From NCBI GenBank assembly GCA_964387935.1, contig CAYLZN010000142.1, positions 1-12,946 on the forward strand: a stretch of 12,946 nt of DNA. Reading direction: 5' to 3'. The notes under the pieces are model-generated. The model was given only the letters and a program-made list of their open reading frames with translations. It did not search any database and had not been told where the DNA came from. Position numbers and translations under genes: made by a program. The DNA is from CAYLZN01 sp964387935. Lineage in GTDB: Bacteria; Acidobacteriota; Vicinamibacteria; Vicinamibacterales; JAFNAJ01. This document shows positions 12,907-12,946 of this stretch, one piece after another (the first letter of the stretch is position 1; each line of letters starts with the position of its first letter).

Positions 12907-12946
12907 TCCGATGTGCGGTCCGAGGATATGACGAAGCCCGACGCGT

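Noticed and set aside
1..12946. CRISPR arrays, tRNA/rRNA genes, insertion sequences, phage genes or a defence system
   Set aside because: No direct-repeat arrays, cloverleaf-like or rRNA segments, transposase motifs, or defence-type domains were seen.

Overview
The window is a high-GC, densely coded bacterial chromosome segment with short intergenic gaps. It has no insertion sequences, CRISPR arrays, tRNAs or rRNAs that I could see. A PEP-CTERM protein, a diaminopimelate (succinylase-branch) lysine operon, a GAF-SpoIIE phosphatase and very GC-rich third codon positions suit an Acidobacteriota-like genome, perhaps class Vicinamibacteria. That placement is inference from style and gene content; the sequence does not prove it.

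Layout. Bases 1-470 (minus) hold the N-terminal half of an RluA/RluD-type pseudouridine synthase cut by the window edge. A divergent 283-bp intergenic region follows, then a secreted PEP-CTERM protein (754-1350, plus) and a NamZ/DUF1343 exo-N-acetylmuramidase (1387-2553, plus). Bases 2564-8556 are one minus-strand block of seven tightly packed genes, read in the order DedA membrane protein, aspartokinase (lysC), dapB, dapA, dapD, M20 metallopeptidase, DinB-like protein. Bases 8640-11360 carry two plus-strand genes, an amidase-signature enzyme and an alpha/beta hydrolase. Bases 11344-12890 (minus) carry a GAF-SpoIIE/PP2C phosphatase preceded by a 67-aa single-span membrane protein.

How the genes work together. 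The core is lysine/meso-DAP biosynthesis. LysC phosphorylates aspartate, DapA condenses aspartate semialdehyde with pyruvate, DapB reduces the product and DapD succinylates it. The adjacent M20 hydrolase is the natural candidate for the DapE desuccinylase step. asd, the aminotransferase, dapF and lysA are not in the window. Start-stop overlaps (ATGA at lysC/dapB and M20/DinB, 13 bp at dapD/M20) point to a single transcript with translational coupling. NamZ fits peptidoglycan turnover, which uses DAP in the cell wall, but it is on the opposite strand and may be unrelated in regulation.

I did not find a clearly new multi-gene system. The items most worth a second look are the DinB-like tail gene and unassigned M20 enzyme in the lysine operon, the unusual N-terminal extension on the amidase, the small membrane protein paired with the phosphatase, and three genes whose -10-like hexamer sits 7-10 nt before an ATG with no Shine-Dalgarno, suggesting leaderless mRNAs.
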